From assembly GCF_001418005.1 (NCBI RefSeq), contig NZ_LIOL01000004.1, forward strand, positions 62,001-126,000: DNA of 64,000 nt, written 5' to 3'. The notes under the pieces were generated by a model. It saw nothing but the letters and a program-made list of their open reading frames with translations, did not search any database and was not told the origin of the DNA. The DNA is from Chelatococcus sambhunathii (lineage in GTDB: Bacteria > Pseudomonadota > Alphaproteobacteria > Rhizobiales > Beijerinckiaceae). Within the stretch, counting starts at the first letter, position 1. Each line of letters starts with the position of its first letter. The translations under genes were made by a program, and so were the position numbers. Below are positions 8,109-16,374 of the stretch, one piece after another.

Positions 8109-8729
8109 TCAAGCGGCGAGGCGCTCGCCAAGGCGCAAAAGTTCGCCGCGCGCGGCCGCCACGGCCTCTGCGCTCACCTCCGGGCCGAAGCCCTGCTTCT
8201 CGGCGCGCACGAAGGTCACGTCGGTGATGCCGATGAAGCCGAGCATCGTGCGCAGGTGCGGCTCCTGCGAATCCATGGCCTGCGCCGGGCCTTCGCTGTA
8301 GAGGCCGCCGCGGCTCACGATGACGATGGCGCGCTTGCCCTTGATGAGGCCTTCCGGCCCCTTCTCGCTGTAGCTGAAGGTGACACCGGCGCGCAGCACG
8401 TAGTCGAACCACGCCTTCAGCGTGGAGGGAATGCCGAAGTTATACATCGGCGCACCGATGACGATCACGTCCGCCTCGCGCAGCTCGCCCACCAACCGGT
8501 CCGACAGCGCGAGTGCCGCACGCTGCGCCTCGGTCGCCGTCTCGCCCTTGCGCAGGGCGGCCGTCGTCTCGGCCGTCAGATGCGGGATCGGCTCGCTGCC
8601 AACATCGCGCGTGATGACGCGATCGGCACCACCGCTCGCCTTGAGAGCGTCGAGCGCATCCGCGACGAGGCGGTTGGAAACGGATTCGGCGCCCGAGGCG
8701 CTGCTGGTGATGGCGAGAACCGTGGTCAT
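8109..8729 (-). CDS. azoR: FMN-dependent NADH:quinone oxidoreductase / azoreductase (first copy)
   Basis: A 206-residue flavodoxin-like enzyme that reduces quinones and azo dyes with NADH. It opens with the phosphate-binding strand and loop ITSSASGAESVS and carries GAPMYNFGIPSTLKAWFDYV at about residues 93-112, the typical AzoR flavin-contact block, then VSRGGLYSEGPAQAMD. ATG 8729 is preceded by GGAG at a good distance; an in-frame ATG at 8747 is less likely. The gene is divergent from a LysR gene that probably controls it. A second, weakly similar azoreductase with its own LysR gene lies 1.1 kb away. Confidence 0.88.
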   Translation of the reverse strand: MTTVLAITSSASGAESVSNRLVADALDALKASGGADRVITRDVGSEPIPHLTAETTAALRKGETATEAQRAALALSDRLVGELREADVIVIGAPMYNFGIPSTLKAWFDYVLRAGVTFSYSEKGPEGLIKGKRAIVIVSRGGLYSEGPAQAMDSQEPHLRTMLGFIGITDVTFVRAEKQGFGPEVSAEAVAAARGELLRLGERLAA

Positions 8730-8840
8730 GTTCAGCTTCTCCGACATGAATGACAAGAGCGTGCCGGAAAGCTGGCGGTTCGTTCGCCGCACCGGTATTC
8801 TCTTTATTTGCACCAAGCCGTTGCTGGACGAGGAACATGG

Positions 8841-9809
8841 ATGCCGGACTTCGACGATCTGAAGAGCTTCATCGAGGTGGTGGACAGCGGCGGCTTCGGC
8901 CGTGCCGCCAAGCGGCTGGGCATCGCCAAGTCCATCGTCAGCCGCCGCATCGCGCGGCTCGAGGCGGAGCTCGGCACGCGCCTCCTCACCCGCACGACGC
9001 GCGGCATCAGCGCGACCGAGGCGGGGCTCGCGTTCAAGACCCGCAGCGAGCGCATCCTCGCCGATCTTGCCGAGGCGAAGGACGCCGTGGCCCAGCACGG
9101 CGGCGGCATCGTGGGCACGCTGCGCCTGTCGGCGCCTCTGTCCTTCGGGGTCAAATATGTGACGCCCATCCTCGCCGAGATGGCGAGCGCACATCCGCGG
9201 CTCGGCATCGACGTGGCCTACAGCGACCGCGTCGTCGATCTGATGGCGGAGCGCTTCGATGCCGCCATCCGCATCGGCTCCCTGCGCGATTCGACCCTTA
9301 TCGCCCGCAAGATTGCGCCCGTCTACGGCATCGTCGCGGCGAGCCCGGACTATATCGCCCGGCACGGCCGCCCCGAGACGCCAGACGACCTGACGCGCCA
9401 CGAATGCCTCGTCTATACCGCGGCGAGCGAACCTGACCTGCGCTTTCGCCATGGCACGCGCTGGACGAGCGTGCGGCCGCGCGGCCGGCTCCTGGCCGAC
9501 AACGGCGATGCCCTTCTGCAGTGGGCCCGCTCGGGACTCGGCATCGTGGTGGCGCCGACCTTCCTCGCCGCCGAGGATATCGAACGAGGCACGCTCGTCC
9601 CACTGCTGTCCGGCTACGAGATGCCGGAGGCCGGCATCCATGTGGTGCGGCCGCCGGGCGCCTACGTGCCGGCCAAGGTCCGGCTGCTCATCGACACGCT
9701 CGTCGCCCATTTCGGTGGCGAGCCCTATTGGGATGCCTGTCTCATGCACCGCATGCGGCAGACCCGTGCCCCCGCGCAGGCCGCCGGCGACAGCGTCTCG
9801 GCGGCATGA
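8841..9809 (+). CDS. LysR-type transcriptional regulator (first)
   Basis: A 322-residue regulator with an N-terminal winged helix-turn-helix (FIEVVDSGGFGRAAKRLGIA through RRIARLEAELGTRLLTRTTR, about residues 8-60) and the standard periplasmic-binding-like effector domain after residue 90. Start ATG 8841 gives the canonical N-terminus; an ATG at 8808 would add 11 atypical residues. The gene is divergent from the first azoreductase, with about 110 bp between the starts, the normal arrangement for a LysR regulator and its target. The effector is unknown, though electrophiles or quinones would fit the context. Confidence 0.9.
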   Translation: MPDFDDLKSFIEVVDSGGFGRAAKRLGIAKSIVSRRIARLEAELGTRLLTRTTRGISATEAGLAFKTRSERILADLAEAKDAVAQHGGGIVGTLRLSAPLSFGVKYVTPILAEMASAHPRLGIDVAYSDRVVDLMAERFDAAIRIGSLRDSTLIARKIAPVYGIVAASPDYIARHGRPETPDDLTRHECLVYTAASEPDLRFRHGTRWTSVRPRGRLLADNGDALLQWARSGLGIVVAPTFLAAEDIERGTLVPLLSGYEMPEAGIHVVRPPGAYVPAKVRLLIDTLVAHFGGEPYWDACLMHRMRQTRAPAQAAGDSVSAA

Positions 9810-9827
9810 GCCGCGGCGGGAGCAGCC

Positions 9828-10550
9828 TCAGGCGGCCGCCTCGCTGGCAGGCCCCCGCTCCTCCTCGCCCACGGCCGCCGCCAGGCGCTCGGCCAGTTCG
9901 TCGACGGCGCGTTCGGCTGCGGCGATCGAGGCTGCGAGCCGCTCGTCGGCGAATTCGTCGTATTCGACGGCGACGGACGCGACATTGGTGATGCCGATAT
10001 AGCCGAAGGCGGTGCGGATGCTCGGCTCGACATGGTTCATGTCGGCGATGCGCTCGCCCTCGCCGTAACCGAAATCGCCGCGCGAGGAGAGGATGACGAG
10101 CCGCTTGCCCATGCCGGCGAGCAGCGGCCAGTACGGCTCGCCCCGCCGGGTGCGATCGAAGCCGAAGGTGCGCCCCACGCGCACGATGTTGTCGATATAG
10201 GCCTTGAACGAAGCCGGAACGCCGAAGTTGTACATCGGCACCCCGGCCACGATGACATCGGCACCGATCAGTTCGTCGATCAGCATGTCGCTTTCCCGCA
10301 GGACGCCATCCATCCACGGCGCACGACGCTCTTTGGGTGTGAAGGCGGCGTGGATCCAGGCGGCGGAGACCGGCGCCGGCGGCGTCAGGCCGACGTCCCG
10401 GTAGAGCACCGTGTCCCCGGGCCGCTGATGGCGCCAGCGCGCCACGAAGCGCTTGCTGAGACGGCGGGAATGGGAGCCGAAGGTTGCGAGGTCGGAACCA
10501 GCCGGACGGGCGCTCGAATCGATATGCAGAACGGTCGCCATGAGTGACAT
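9828..10550 (-). CDS. NAD(P)H dehydrogenase / azoreductase-like flavoprotein (second copy)
   Basis: A 240-residue flavodoxin-fold protein, longer than classic AzoR (about 200). It has HIDSSARPAGS at the N-terminus for flavin phosphate binding, then GVPMYNFGVPASFKAYIDNI and LSSRGDFGYGEGERIADM, which match AzoR contact regions. The C-terminal 30 residues are Ala/Glu-rich and not conserved. The start may be ATG 10550 or ATG 10541 (MATVLHIDSS). It converges on the first LysR gene and is divergent from the second. It shares fold and motifs with the first azoreductase but is clearly diverged, so it is not a recent duplicate. Confidence 0.82.
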   Translation of the reverse strand: MSLMATVLHIDSSARPAGSDLATFGSHSRRLSKRFVARWRHQRPGDTVLYRDVGLTPPAPVSAAWIHAAFTPKERRAPWMDGVLRESDMLIDELIGADVIVAGVPMYNFGVPASFKAYIDNIVRVGRTFGFDRTRRGEPYWPLLAGMGKRLVILSSRGDFGYGEGERIADMNHVEPSIRTAFGYIGITNVASVAVEYDEFADERLAASIAAAERAVDELAERLAAAVGEEERGPASEAAA

Positions 10551-10620
10551 GCCCTCATCTTCAGGTAGGGTCTCAGAGCCGGCAGGTTCCTTCTTCTACA
10601 GGATGATGACAAACGCATAG

Positions 10621-10650
10621 TTCTCAGCCTATAGATGAGAATAGCTCATC
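10621..10650. promoter_or_regulatory. Two overlapping inverted repeats, candidate LysR operator
   Basis: Between the divergent azoreductase and LysR starts, TTCTCA (10621-10626) pairs with TGAGAA (10636-10641), and GATGAG (10634-10639) pairs with CTCATC (10645-10650). Two interleaved dyads just before a LysR gene fit an autoregulated LysR control region with a recognition and an activation site. Binding has not been shown. Confidence 0.45.
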
Positions 10651-10670
10651 CATAGAGGCGCTGCATTGCC

Positions 10671-11594
10671 ATGACCGAGCGACGCACCCGCCGCCAGCTG
10701 CCTCCCCTGCCCGCCTTGCGCGCCTTCGAGGCCGCGGCCCGCCACCTCAGCTTCAAGGCGGCCGCCGAGGAACTGGCGGTGACGCCGACAGCCGTCAGCC
10801 ACCATGTGCGGCAGCTGGAGGATGCGCTCGCTCTCAGGCTGTTCGTACGCCGCCCCCGGCGCGTGGCGCTGACGCCGGAAGGGCGCGTGCTCTATCCGGT
10901 GCTGCGCGACGGCTTCGACGCCTTCGAGGAGGCCATCGCGCAGTTGCGCGGCCAACGGCTCAAGCCCGTCGTCACGCTCTCGGCGACGGTCGCCTTCACG
11001 GCGCGCTGGCTCGTGCCGCGCGTCGCGGCCTTCCACGCGGCCAATCCCGGGCTCGATCTCAGGCTGCACGCTTCCGACGAGCCGGTCGACCTGATCAGCG
11101 GCACCGCCGATGCTGCCGTGCGCTATGGCCGGGCCGTGCCGGCCGGCCTCGTCGGCGACCTTCTGTTCGAGGACATGTTCGCGCCGGTGTGCAGCCCCGC
11201 GCTCGGCCTTCACCATCCGGATGAACTCGCGGAGCACACGTTGATCCATTTCGAATGGCGGCGCCCGCACCGGGACAATCCCGTCTGGGAGCGCTGGCTC
11301 GCCGAGGCGGGGCTTTCGGGGCTGGTGCCGCGGGCGGAGCTGACGCTGAGCGACGAAAGCCAGGCGGTGCAGGCGTTGGTCGCCGGCCAGGGTGTCGCCC
11401 TCGCCGGGCTCGTGCTGGTGGCGGACGAGATCGCGGCCGGCCGCCTCGTCGTGCCCTTCGGACCACGGCTGCGCGGGTATGACTATCGCCTCCTCTACCC
11501 GGCCGAGCCGCCGCATCCCGAACGGATCGCGGCCCTGCGCAGCTGGATCCGGCAGGAGGCGGCCGGCGGCCTTGGCCTGCCCGGGCGGACATGA
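10671..11594 (+). CDS. LysR-type regulator, GcvA-like (second)
   Basis: A 307-residue regulator. The N-terminal block LPALRAFEAAARHLSFKAAAEELAVTPTAVS, followed by HHVRQLEDALALRLFVRRPR, is the typical GcvA-subgroup helix-turn-helix (about residues 13-65). The effector domain follows with VTLSATVAFTARWLVPRV and the usual LHASDEPVDLISGTADAAVR block. It is divergent from the second azoreductase gene and separated from it by two interleaved inverted repeats, so that gene is its probable target. Despite the similarity to GcvA, nothing in the context suggests glycine cleavage. Confidence 0.9.
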   Translation: MTERRTRRQLPPLPALRAFEAAARHLSFKAAAEELAVTPTAVSHHVRQLEDALALRLFVRRPRRVALTPEGRVLYPVLRDGFDAFEEAIAQLRGQRLKPVVTLSATVAFTARWLVPRVAAFHAANPGLDLRLHASDEPVDLISGTADAAVRYGRAVPAGLVGDLLFEDMFAPVCSPALGLHHPDELAEHTLIHFEWRRPHRDNPVWERWLAEAGLSGLVPRAELTLSDESQAVQALVAGQGVALAGLVLVADEIAAGRLVVPFGPRLRGYDYRLLYPAEPPHPERIAALRSWIRQEAAGGLGLPGRT

Positions 11595-11618
11595 AAAAGC
11601 GGCCCCTTGCGGGGCCGC
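11594..11618 (-). terminator. Intrinsic terminator of the sugar ABC operon
   Basis: On the minus strand a perfect 8-bp stem (GCGGCCCC / GGGGCCGC, loop GCAA) is followed at once by TTTTT. It sits 22 bp after the stop of the binding-protein gene, the last gene of the leftward operon. The T-run overlaps the stop codon region of the convergent LysR gene. This is the clearest intrinsic terminator in the window. Confidence 0.88.
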
Positions 11619-11639
11619 TCCAAGGCCCGCCGCTCCTGA

Positions 11640-12593
11640 TCAGAAGGGGCTGTCGGGGAAGTAGAAGTTCTGGGCGTTCTCCTGGGTGATCAGCTCGGAG
11701 CCGATGACGAAGCGGCCGGACACCGGCGCGTTGGAGACGAACCGCAGCGCCGTGATCTCGATGGCGGTGGCGATCATCGCCGGCGGATAGGTGACATTGG
11801 CCGGCACGCGCTTGTCGCCGTCCATGACGCGCTTGATCATCTCCTTCATGCCGGCGCCGCCGAGCACCCACATCTCGTCCTGCCGGCCGGCCTGATTGAT
11901 GGCTTCGAGCACGCCGACGGCCATGTCGTCGTCCGAGGCCCAGACGGCGTCGATCTTCGGATGCTTCGAGAGGAAGTCCTGCATCACGGTGAAGGCGCTG
12001 TCACGGTTCCAGTTGCCGTGCTCCATGCCGATGATCTCGATGCCGCTGCCCTCGATGGCCTTGCGGAAGGCCTCGACGCGCTCGTTGTCGATGGTGGTCG
12101 GGATGCCGCGCAGGACGACGATCTTGCCGCCGCTCGGCATCCGCTCGCGGAAGAATTCGCCCGCGACGCGGCCGAAGCCGGGATTGTCGCCGGCGACGTA
12201 GAGGTCCTCGATGCCCTCTTCGGCAAGGCCGCGATCGACGACGGTGACCCACTTGCCGGCCTCTGCCACGCGCTTGACCGGGCCGGTGAGCGGCGTCGAT
12301 TCGAAGGGCAGCACGACGAGCGCGTCGATGTTGCGCGTCGCCATCATGTCCTCGATGTCGCTGACCTGCTTGCCGGGATCGCCCGCTGTCGCGAGGACGA
12401 ACTTCAGCTGCGGATAGGTCTTCTCAAGGCGCTTCACCGCCTCCTGCGCATGATAGTTCATGCCACCGGCCCAGCCGTGCGTTGCCGCCGGGATGGATAC
12501 GCCGATGACCTTGCTGTCCTGAGCCTGCGCCGCAGCCGGCGCGGCGAGCGCCGCTGCCAGGGCCAGCGCCTTGAAAGCCTTGACCACTCCCAT
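11640..12593 (-). CDS. Sugar ABC transporter periplasmic binding protein (RbsB-like)
   Basis: A 317-residue precursor with a signal peptide ending at AAAQA (about residue 24), so it is periplasmic. The mature part is a type I sugar-binding protein: VIGVSIPAATHGWAGGMNYHA at the start, DIEDMMATRNIDALVVLPFEST, the VDRGL hinge strand, and DAVWASDDDMAVGVLEAINQAG, which contains the ligand-contact Asp of the ribose/galactose group. It is the last of five genes on this strand and is followed by an intrinsic terminator. The order is unusual only in that the binding protein comes last. The sugar is unknown. Confidence 0.9.
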   Translation of the reverse strand: MGVVKAFKALALAAALAAPAAAQAQDSKVIGVSIPAATHGWAGGMNYHAQEAVKRLEKTYPQLKFVLATAGDPGKQVSDIEDMMATRNIDALVVLPFESTPLTGPVKRVAEAGKWVTVVDRGLAEEGIEDLYVAGDNPGFGRVAGEFFRERMPSGGKIVVLRGIPTTIDNERVEAFRKAIEGSGIEIIGMEHGNWNRDSAFTVMQDFLSKHPKIDAVWASDDDMAVGVLEAINQAGRQDEMWVLGGAGMKEMIKRVMDGDKRVPANVTYPPAMIATAIEITALRFVSNAPVSGRFVIGSELITQENAQNFYFPDSPF

Positions 12594-12646
12594 CGTGCTT
12601 CTCCCTCTCTTCATACAGCCCTGTTGCCGGGCATTTGCGCCGCCCT

Positions 12647-13654
12647 TCAGAGCGCCTTCTTCTGACGCTGCAGAACGACGGCCAGAACGATGATCACGCC
12701 TTGGATGGCCCCGTTGAGATAGGGACTCACCAGGTCGGTCAGATTGAGGATGTTCTGGATCAGGTTGAGGATGAGCACGCCCACCACCGTGCCCCAGACA
12801 CGGCCGAAGCCACCCTTCAGCACCGTGCCGCCGATGATGACGGCAGCGATGGCCTCGAGCTCCCACAGGACGCCGGTTGCCGAAGAGGCGGAGCCGAGGC
12901 GCGGCACATACATGATGGTGGCGAGGCCGACCAGCATGCCGAGCATGACATAGGTGGCGAGCCGCACGCGCTCCACATGCACGGCCGAGTAGCGCGCCAC
13001 CTGCTCGTTGGAGCCGATGGCCGCGCAATGGCGGCCGAAGGCCGTGTGCCGCATCGCGATCTCGCCGGCGATGGCCACGACGAGGAAGACGATGATCGGC
13101 CACGAGACGCCGAGAATGCCGTCGTAATAGACCGGCCGGTAGACGTCCCGCACCTGGAAGTTCAGCGACAGCGTGCCACCGTCGGCGAGCCAGGTGATGA
13201 GCGAGCGGAAGATGCCCATGCTGCCGAGCGTGACGATGAAGGCCTCGATGCGCGCCCGCGTGATGAGCAGGCCGTTGCCGAGCCCGGCGAGGAAGCCGAA
13301 GACGAGCGCCGCCGCCATGCCGATGAGGATGACCGGCCAGCCGGGGCCGAGCGTGGGCACCAGCGCGTTCATGACGAGGATCATCAGCCCGGCGATGAAG
13401 GCTGCCATGGAGCCGACCGAGAGGTCGAGCCCGCCGGAAGTGATGACGAAGGTCATGCCCACCGCGATGATGCCGATGAAGGCTGAGCGGGCGAGCACGT
13501 TGGTGACGTTGCCGTAGCTGAGGAAGTTCGGGTTCAGCAGCACGCCGACGACGATGAGGACGGCAAGCGCGACGAGCGGACCGACGACGTGCAGGTTGAC
13601 AGCCGGACGGCGCGGCTTCCGCAACTCCTGCCGGGTGGTCGTCGCGTCAGCCAT
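12647..13654 (-). CDS. Sugar ABC transporter permease (RbsC-like)
   Basis: A 335-residue inner-membrane permease with about ten hydrophobic segments. The family block ITSGGLDLSVGSMAAF appears near residue 70, and GGTVLKGGFGRVWGTVVGV near the C-terminus is the region that contacts the ATPase. Its first codons overlap the end of the ATPase gene by 8 bp, showing translational coupling, and the binding-protein gene follows after 53 bp. The complete three-part importer is therefore present. Confidence 0.92.
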   Translation of the reverse strand: MADATTTRQELRKPRRPAVNLHVVGPLVALAVLIVVGVLLNPNFLSYGNVTNVLARSAFIGIIAVGMTFVITSGGLDLSVGSMAAFIAGLMILVMNALVPTLGPGWPVILIGMAAALVFGFLAGLGNGLLITRARIEAFIVTLGSMGIFRSLITWLADGGTLSLNFQVRDVYRPVYYDGILGVSWPIIVFLVVAIAGEIAMRHTAFGRHCAAIGSNEQVARYSAVHVERVRLATYVMLGMLVGLATIMYVPRLGSASSATGVLWELEAIAAVIIGGTVLKGGFGRVWGTVVGVLILNLIQNILNLTDLVSPYLNGAIQGVIIVLAVVLQRQKKAL

Positions 13655-15197
13655 TGCCGTTCGCCCTCCTTGCCTCGAGGCCCATGGCGAGGCGCACGAT
13701 GGCGTCCTCGTTGATGTCGGCGCCGCTCAGCGTGCCGGCGAGCCGCCCGGCGCGCATGACGCAGACTCGGGTGGCGAGGCCGATGATCTCCGCCATCTCG
13801 GACGAGACGAGAATGATGCTCTTGCCGGCCGCGGCGAGGCGCTGCACGAAACCGTAGATCTGCTGCTTGGTGCCGATGTCGATGCCGCGCGTCGGCTCGT
13901 CGATGATGACGATGTCCGGGTCAGCCAGCATGGTCTTGGCGAGCAGCAGCTTCTGCTGGTTGCCGCCGGAGAGGTTGCCGACGGGAATCTCGCGCAGCGG
14001 GGCACGGATGTCGAACTCGGCGATGGCCTTGTCGAGCGCCAGTTCCTCTGCCTTGCGGTCGATGAGGAAACGGCCGAAACGAGAGAGCGCGAGCAAGGTG
14101 AGGTTCGGACGCATGGCCAGATTGAGCAGGAGACCGCGCTCCTTGCGGTCCTCCGTGAGGTAGGCAATGCCGGCGCGGCGCGCTTCCTCGACGGAGCGGA
14201 TCCGGACCGGGCGGCCCGCAAGCCTCACCGCGCCGTGCGCCGGCCTGAGGCCGACGAGCCCTTCCATCAGCTCCGTCCGCCCGGAGCCGACGAGGCCGGC
14301 GAAGCCCAGCACCTCGCCGCGCGCGAGGGTGAAGGACACGTCCTCGGCAAAGCCCTCGACGCTGAAATTCTCGACCGTCAGCACCGGCGCGGCGGAGGCC
14401 GGCTCGGCCTTCGCCGGAAAGAGGTTGGAGAGCTCGCGCCCCACCATGGCCTCGGCCATGGCGTCCTCGCTCAGGGCGCCGCGCGGCGCCGTCACCACAT
14501 GGCGGCCGTCGCGCAGCACGGTCACCCGGTCGGCGAGCCGCGCCACCTCGTCGAGCTTGTGCGAGGTGTAGAGGATCGCCGTGCCCGCCGCCCTGAGGCG
14601 CTCGATCTGGCGAAAGAGCACCTCCGCCTCCTTGCGCGTCAGGACCGCCGTCGGCTCGTCCATGATGATGACGCGCGCCTTGCGCGACAGCGCCTTGGCG
14701 ATCTCGACCATCTGCTTCTCTGGCACCGAGATATCGGCGACGATCGCCGCCGGGTCGACCGGCGTCTCGAGTTCGGCGAGCAGCGCCAGTGTCGTCTCGC
14801 GCATCGCACGATGGTCAAGGAAGGGGCCGCGCTTCAATTCACGCCCGAGGAAGATGTTCTGCTCGACGGAGAGCTGCCGGGCGAGGTTGAACTCCTGGTG
14901 GATGAGCACGACGCCGCGCTCCTCCGCCTCCTCGCTCGAGGAAAAGGCCACCGGCGCGCCATCGAGCAGCACCCTGCCCTTCGTCGGGGCGAGGTAGCCG
15001 GCCATGATCTTCATCATGGTCGACTTGCCGGCGCCGTTCTCGCCGATGAGGGCGTGCACCTCGCCGGGCTTCAGGTCGAAGTCGATGCCGAACAGCACCT
15101 CGACCGGCCCGAAGGCGCGGCCGACACCGGCGAGCGCCAGCACCGGCGCAGCAGCCGGGATGGGGGCAGCCGAGGCGGCGGGAGCAGCCACGGCCAT
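13647..15197 (-). CDS. Sugar ABC transporter ATPase with two nucleotide-binding domains (RbsA-like)
   Basis: A 516-residue cytosolic ATPase with the double-domain layout of RbsA/MglA. Domain 1 has Walker A GENGAGKS and Walker B VIIMDEPTAVLT, with a signature region reduced to ISVPEKQMVEIAKALS. Domain 2 has a degenerate Walker A, GLVGSGRTEL, with canonical NLSGGNQQK and IVIIDEPTRGIDIGTK. This asymmetry is normal for the family. I chose ATG 15197 (MAVAAPAAS...), which lies just after the oxidoreductase stop; the open frame extends 54 codons upstream into that gene but looks like shadow translation. It overlaps the permease gene by 8 bp. Confidence 0.92.
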   Translation of the reverse strand: MAVAAPAASAAPIPAAAPVLALAGVGRAFGPVEVLFGIDFDLKPGEVHALIGENGAGKSTMMKIMAGYLAPTKGRVLLDGAPVAFSSSEEAEERGVVLIHQEFNLARQLSVEQNIFLGRELKRGPFLDHRAMRETTLALLAELETPVDPAAIVADISVPEKQMVEIAKALSRKARVIIMDEPTAVLTRKEAEVLFRQIERLRAAGTAILYTSHKLDEVARLADRVTVLRDGRHVVTAPRGALSEDAMAEAMVGRELSNLFPAKAEPASAAPVLTVENFSVEGFAEDVSFTLARGEVLGFAGLVGSGRTELMEGLVGLRPAHGAVRLAGRPVRIRSVEEARRAGIAYLTEDRKERGLLLNLAMRPNLTLLALSRFGRFLIDRKAEELALDKAIAEFDIRAPLREIPVGNLSGGNQQKLLLAKTMLADPDIVIIDEPTRGIDIGTKQQIYGFVQRLAAAGKSIILVSSEMAEIIGLATRVCVMRAGRLAGTLSGADINEDAIVRLAMGLEARRANGNG

Positions 15198-15201
15198 CGC
15201 C

Positions 15202-16371
15202 TCAGAGCGTGACCCAGGCGGCGTTGCGTTTCGACGAGCGCACACAGGCCTCGATGAAGGCAACGCCGGCGACCCCATCCGCGACGGTGGGATAGACGAC
15301 ATCCGGCGGAATCGGGCGCCCCTCGCGGCGGGCAAGGATGGCGCGCGCTGCCTCGGCATAGATATTGGCGAAGCCTTCGAGGTAGCCCTCCGGATGGCCG
15401 GCCGGGGTGCGCGTCATGCGCTGCGCCGCCGCGCCGGCGCCCGCCCCGCCGCGGGTCAGCAGCGTCTTGGGCTTGCCGAAGGGCGTGAACCACAGGCGGT
15501 TCGGCTCCTCCTGGCACCATTCGATGCCGCCGCGCGTACCGTAGACACGCAGCTTGAGACCGTTTTCGTTGCCGGGCGCCACCTGGCTCGCCCACAGCAT
15601 GCCCTTGGCGCCGCCGGCAAAGCGCATCAGTACATGGGCGTTGTCATCGAGCCGCCGCCCCTCGACGAAGCTGTCGAGATCGGCGCTCAGGCTCGTGAGC
15701 GTCAAGCCGGTAACGAAGGTGGCGAGGTTGAAGGCGTGGGTGCCGATGTCGCCGACGGCGCCCCCCGCACCAGAACGGGCCGGATCGGTGCGCCACTCGG
15801 CCTGCTTGGCGCCGGTGCGCTCTAGCGGCTCGGTCAGCCAGTCCTGCACATATTCCACCTGCACCAGGCGCAGGTCGCCCAACTCGCCGGCCGCGATCAT
15901 CTCGCGCGCCTGCCGGACCATGGGGTAGCCGGTGTAGTTGTGCGTCAGGATGAACAGCGCGTCCGACTTCTCGGCGAGCGCGGCAAGGCGCCTGGCATCG
16001 GAGAGCGTCGCCGTCAGCGGCTTGTCGCAGATGACGTGAATGCCGCGTTTGAGGAACTCGCGCGCCGCCTCGTAATGCACATGGTTGGGCGTGACGATGG
16101 CGACCGCCTCGATGCCGTTCCTGAGGCGCTTCTCGCGCGCCGCCATCTCGCGGAAGCTGTCGTAGACGCGGTCCTCGGCGAGACCGAGGAGCCGGCCGGA
16201 TTCACGCGCCCTGGCCGGGGTCGAGGACAGCGCGCCAGCGACCAGCTCGAACTCACCATCGAGCCGCGCGGCGATGCGGTGCACGGCGCCGATGAAGGCG
16301 TCCTTGCCGCCGCCGACCATGCCGAGGCGGATGCGCGCGGGCGCGCTCTCACGGGAGGCTTCGATCGCCAT
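15202..16371 (-). CDS. Gfo/Idh/MocA-family sugar oxidoreductase
   Basis: A 389-residue NAD(P)-dependent dehydrogenase. The Rossmann part starts at LGMVGGGKDAFIGAVHR (about residues 16-32), and CDKPLT near residue 115 is the EKP-type motif with the Lys that helps bind sugar and cofactor. The C-terminal substrate domain contains GDIGTHAFNLATFVTG, the catalytic-His region of the family. Such enzymes oxidise inositols, glucose, or inosose-like sugars. Located between the isomerase (3 bp upstream) and the ATPase (4 bp downstream), it is clearly in the sugar operon and probably acts on the imported sugar. Confidence 0.88.
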   Translation of the reverse strand: MAIEASRESAPARIRLGMVGGGKDAFIGAVHRIAARLDGEFELVAGALSSTPARARESGRLLGLAEDRVYDSFREMAAREKRLRNGIEAVAIVTPNHVHYEAAREFLKRGIHVICDKPLTATLSDARRLAALAEKSDALFILTHNYTGYPMVRQAREMIAAGELGDLRLVQVEYVQDWLTEPLERTGAKQAEWRTDPARSGAGGAVGDIGTHAFNLATFVTGLTLTSLSADLDSFVEGRRLDDNAHVLMRFAGGAKGMLWASQVAPGNENGLKLRVYGTRGGIEWCQEEPNRLWFTPFGKPKTLLTRGGAGAGAAAQRMTRTPAGHPEGYLEGFANIYAEAARAILARREGRPIPPDVVYPTVADGVAGVAFIEACVRSSKRNAAWVTL

Positions 16372-16374
16372 CGC

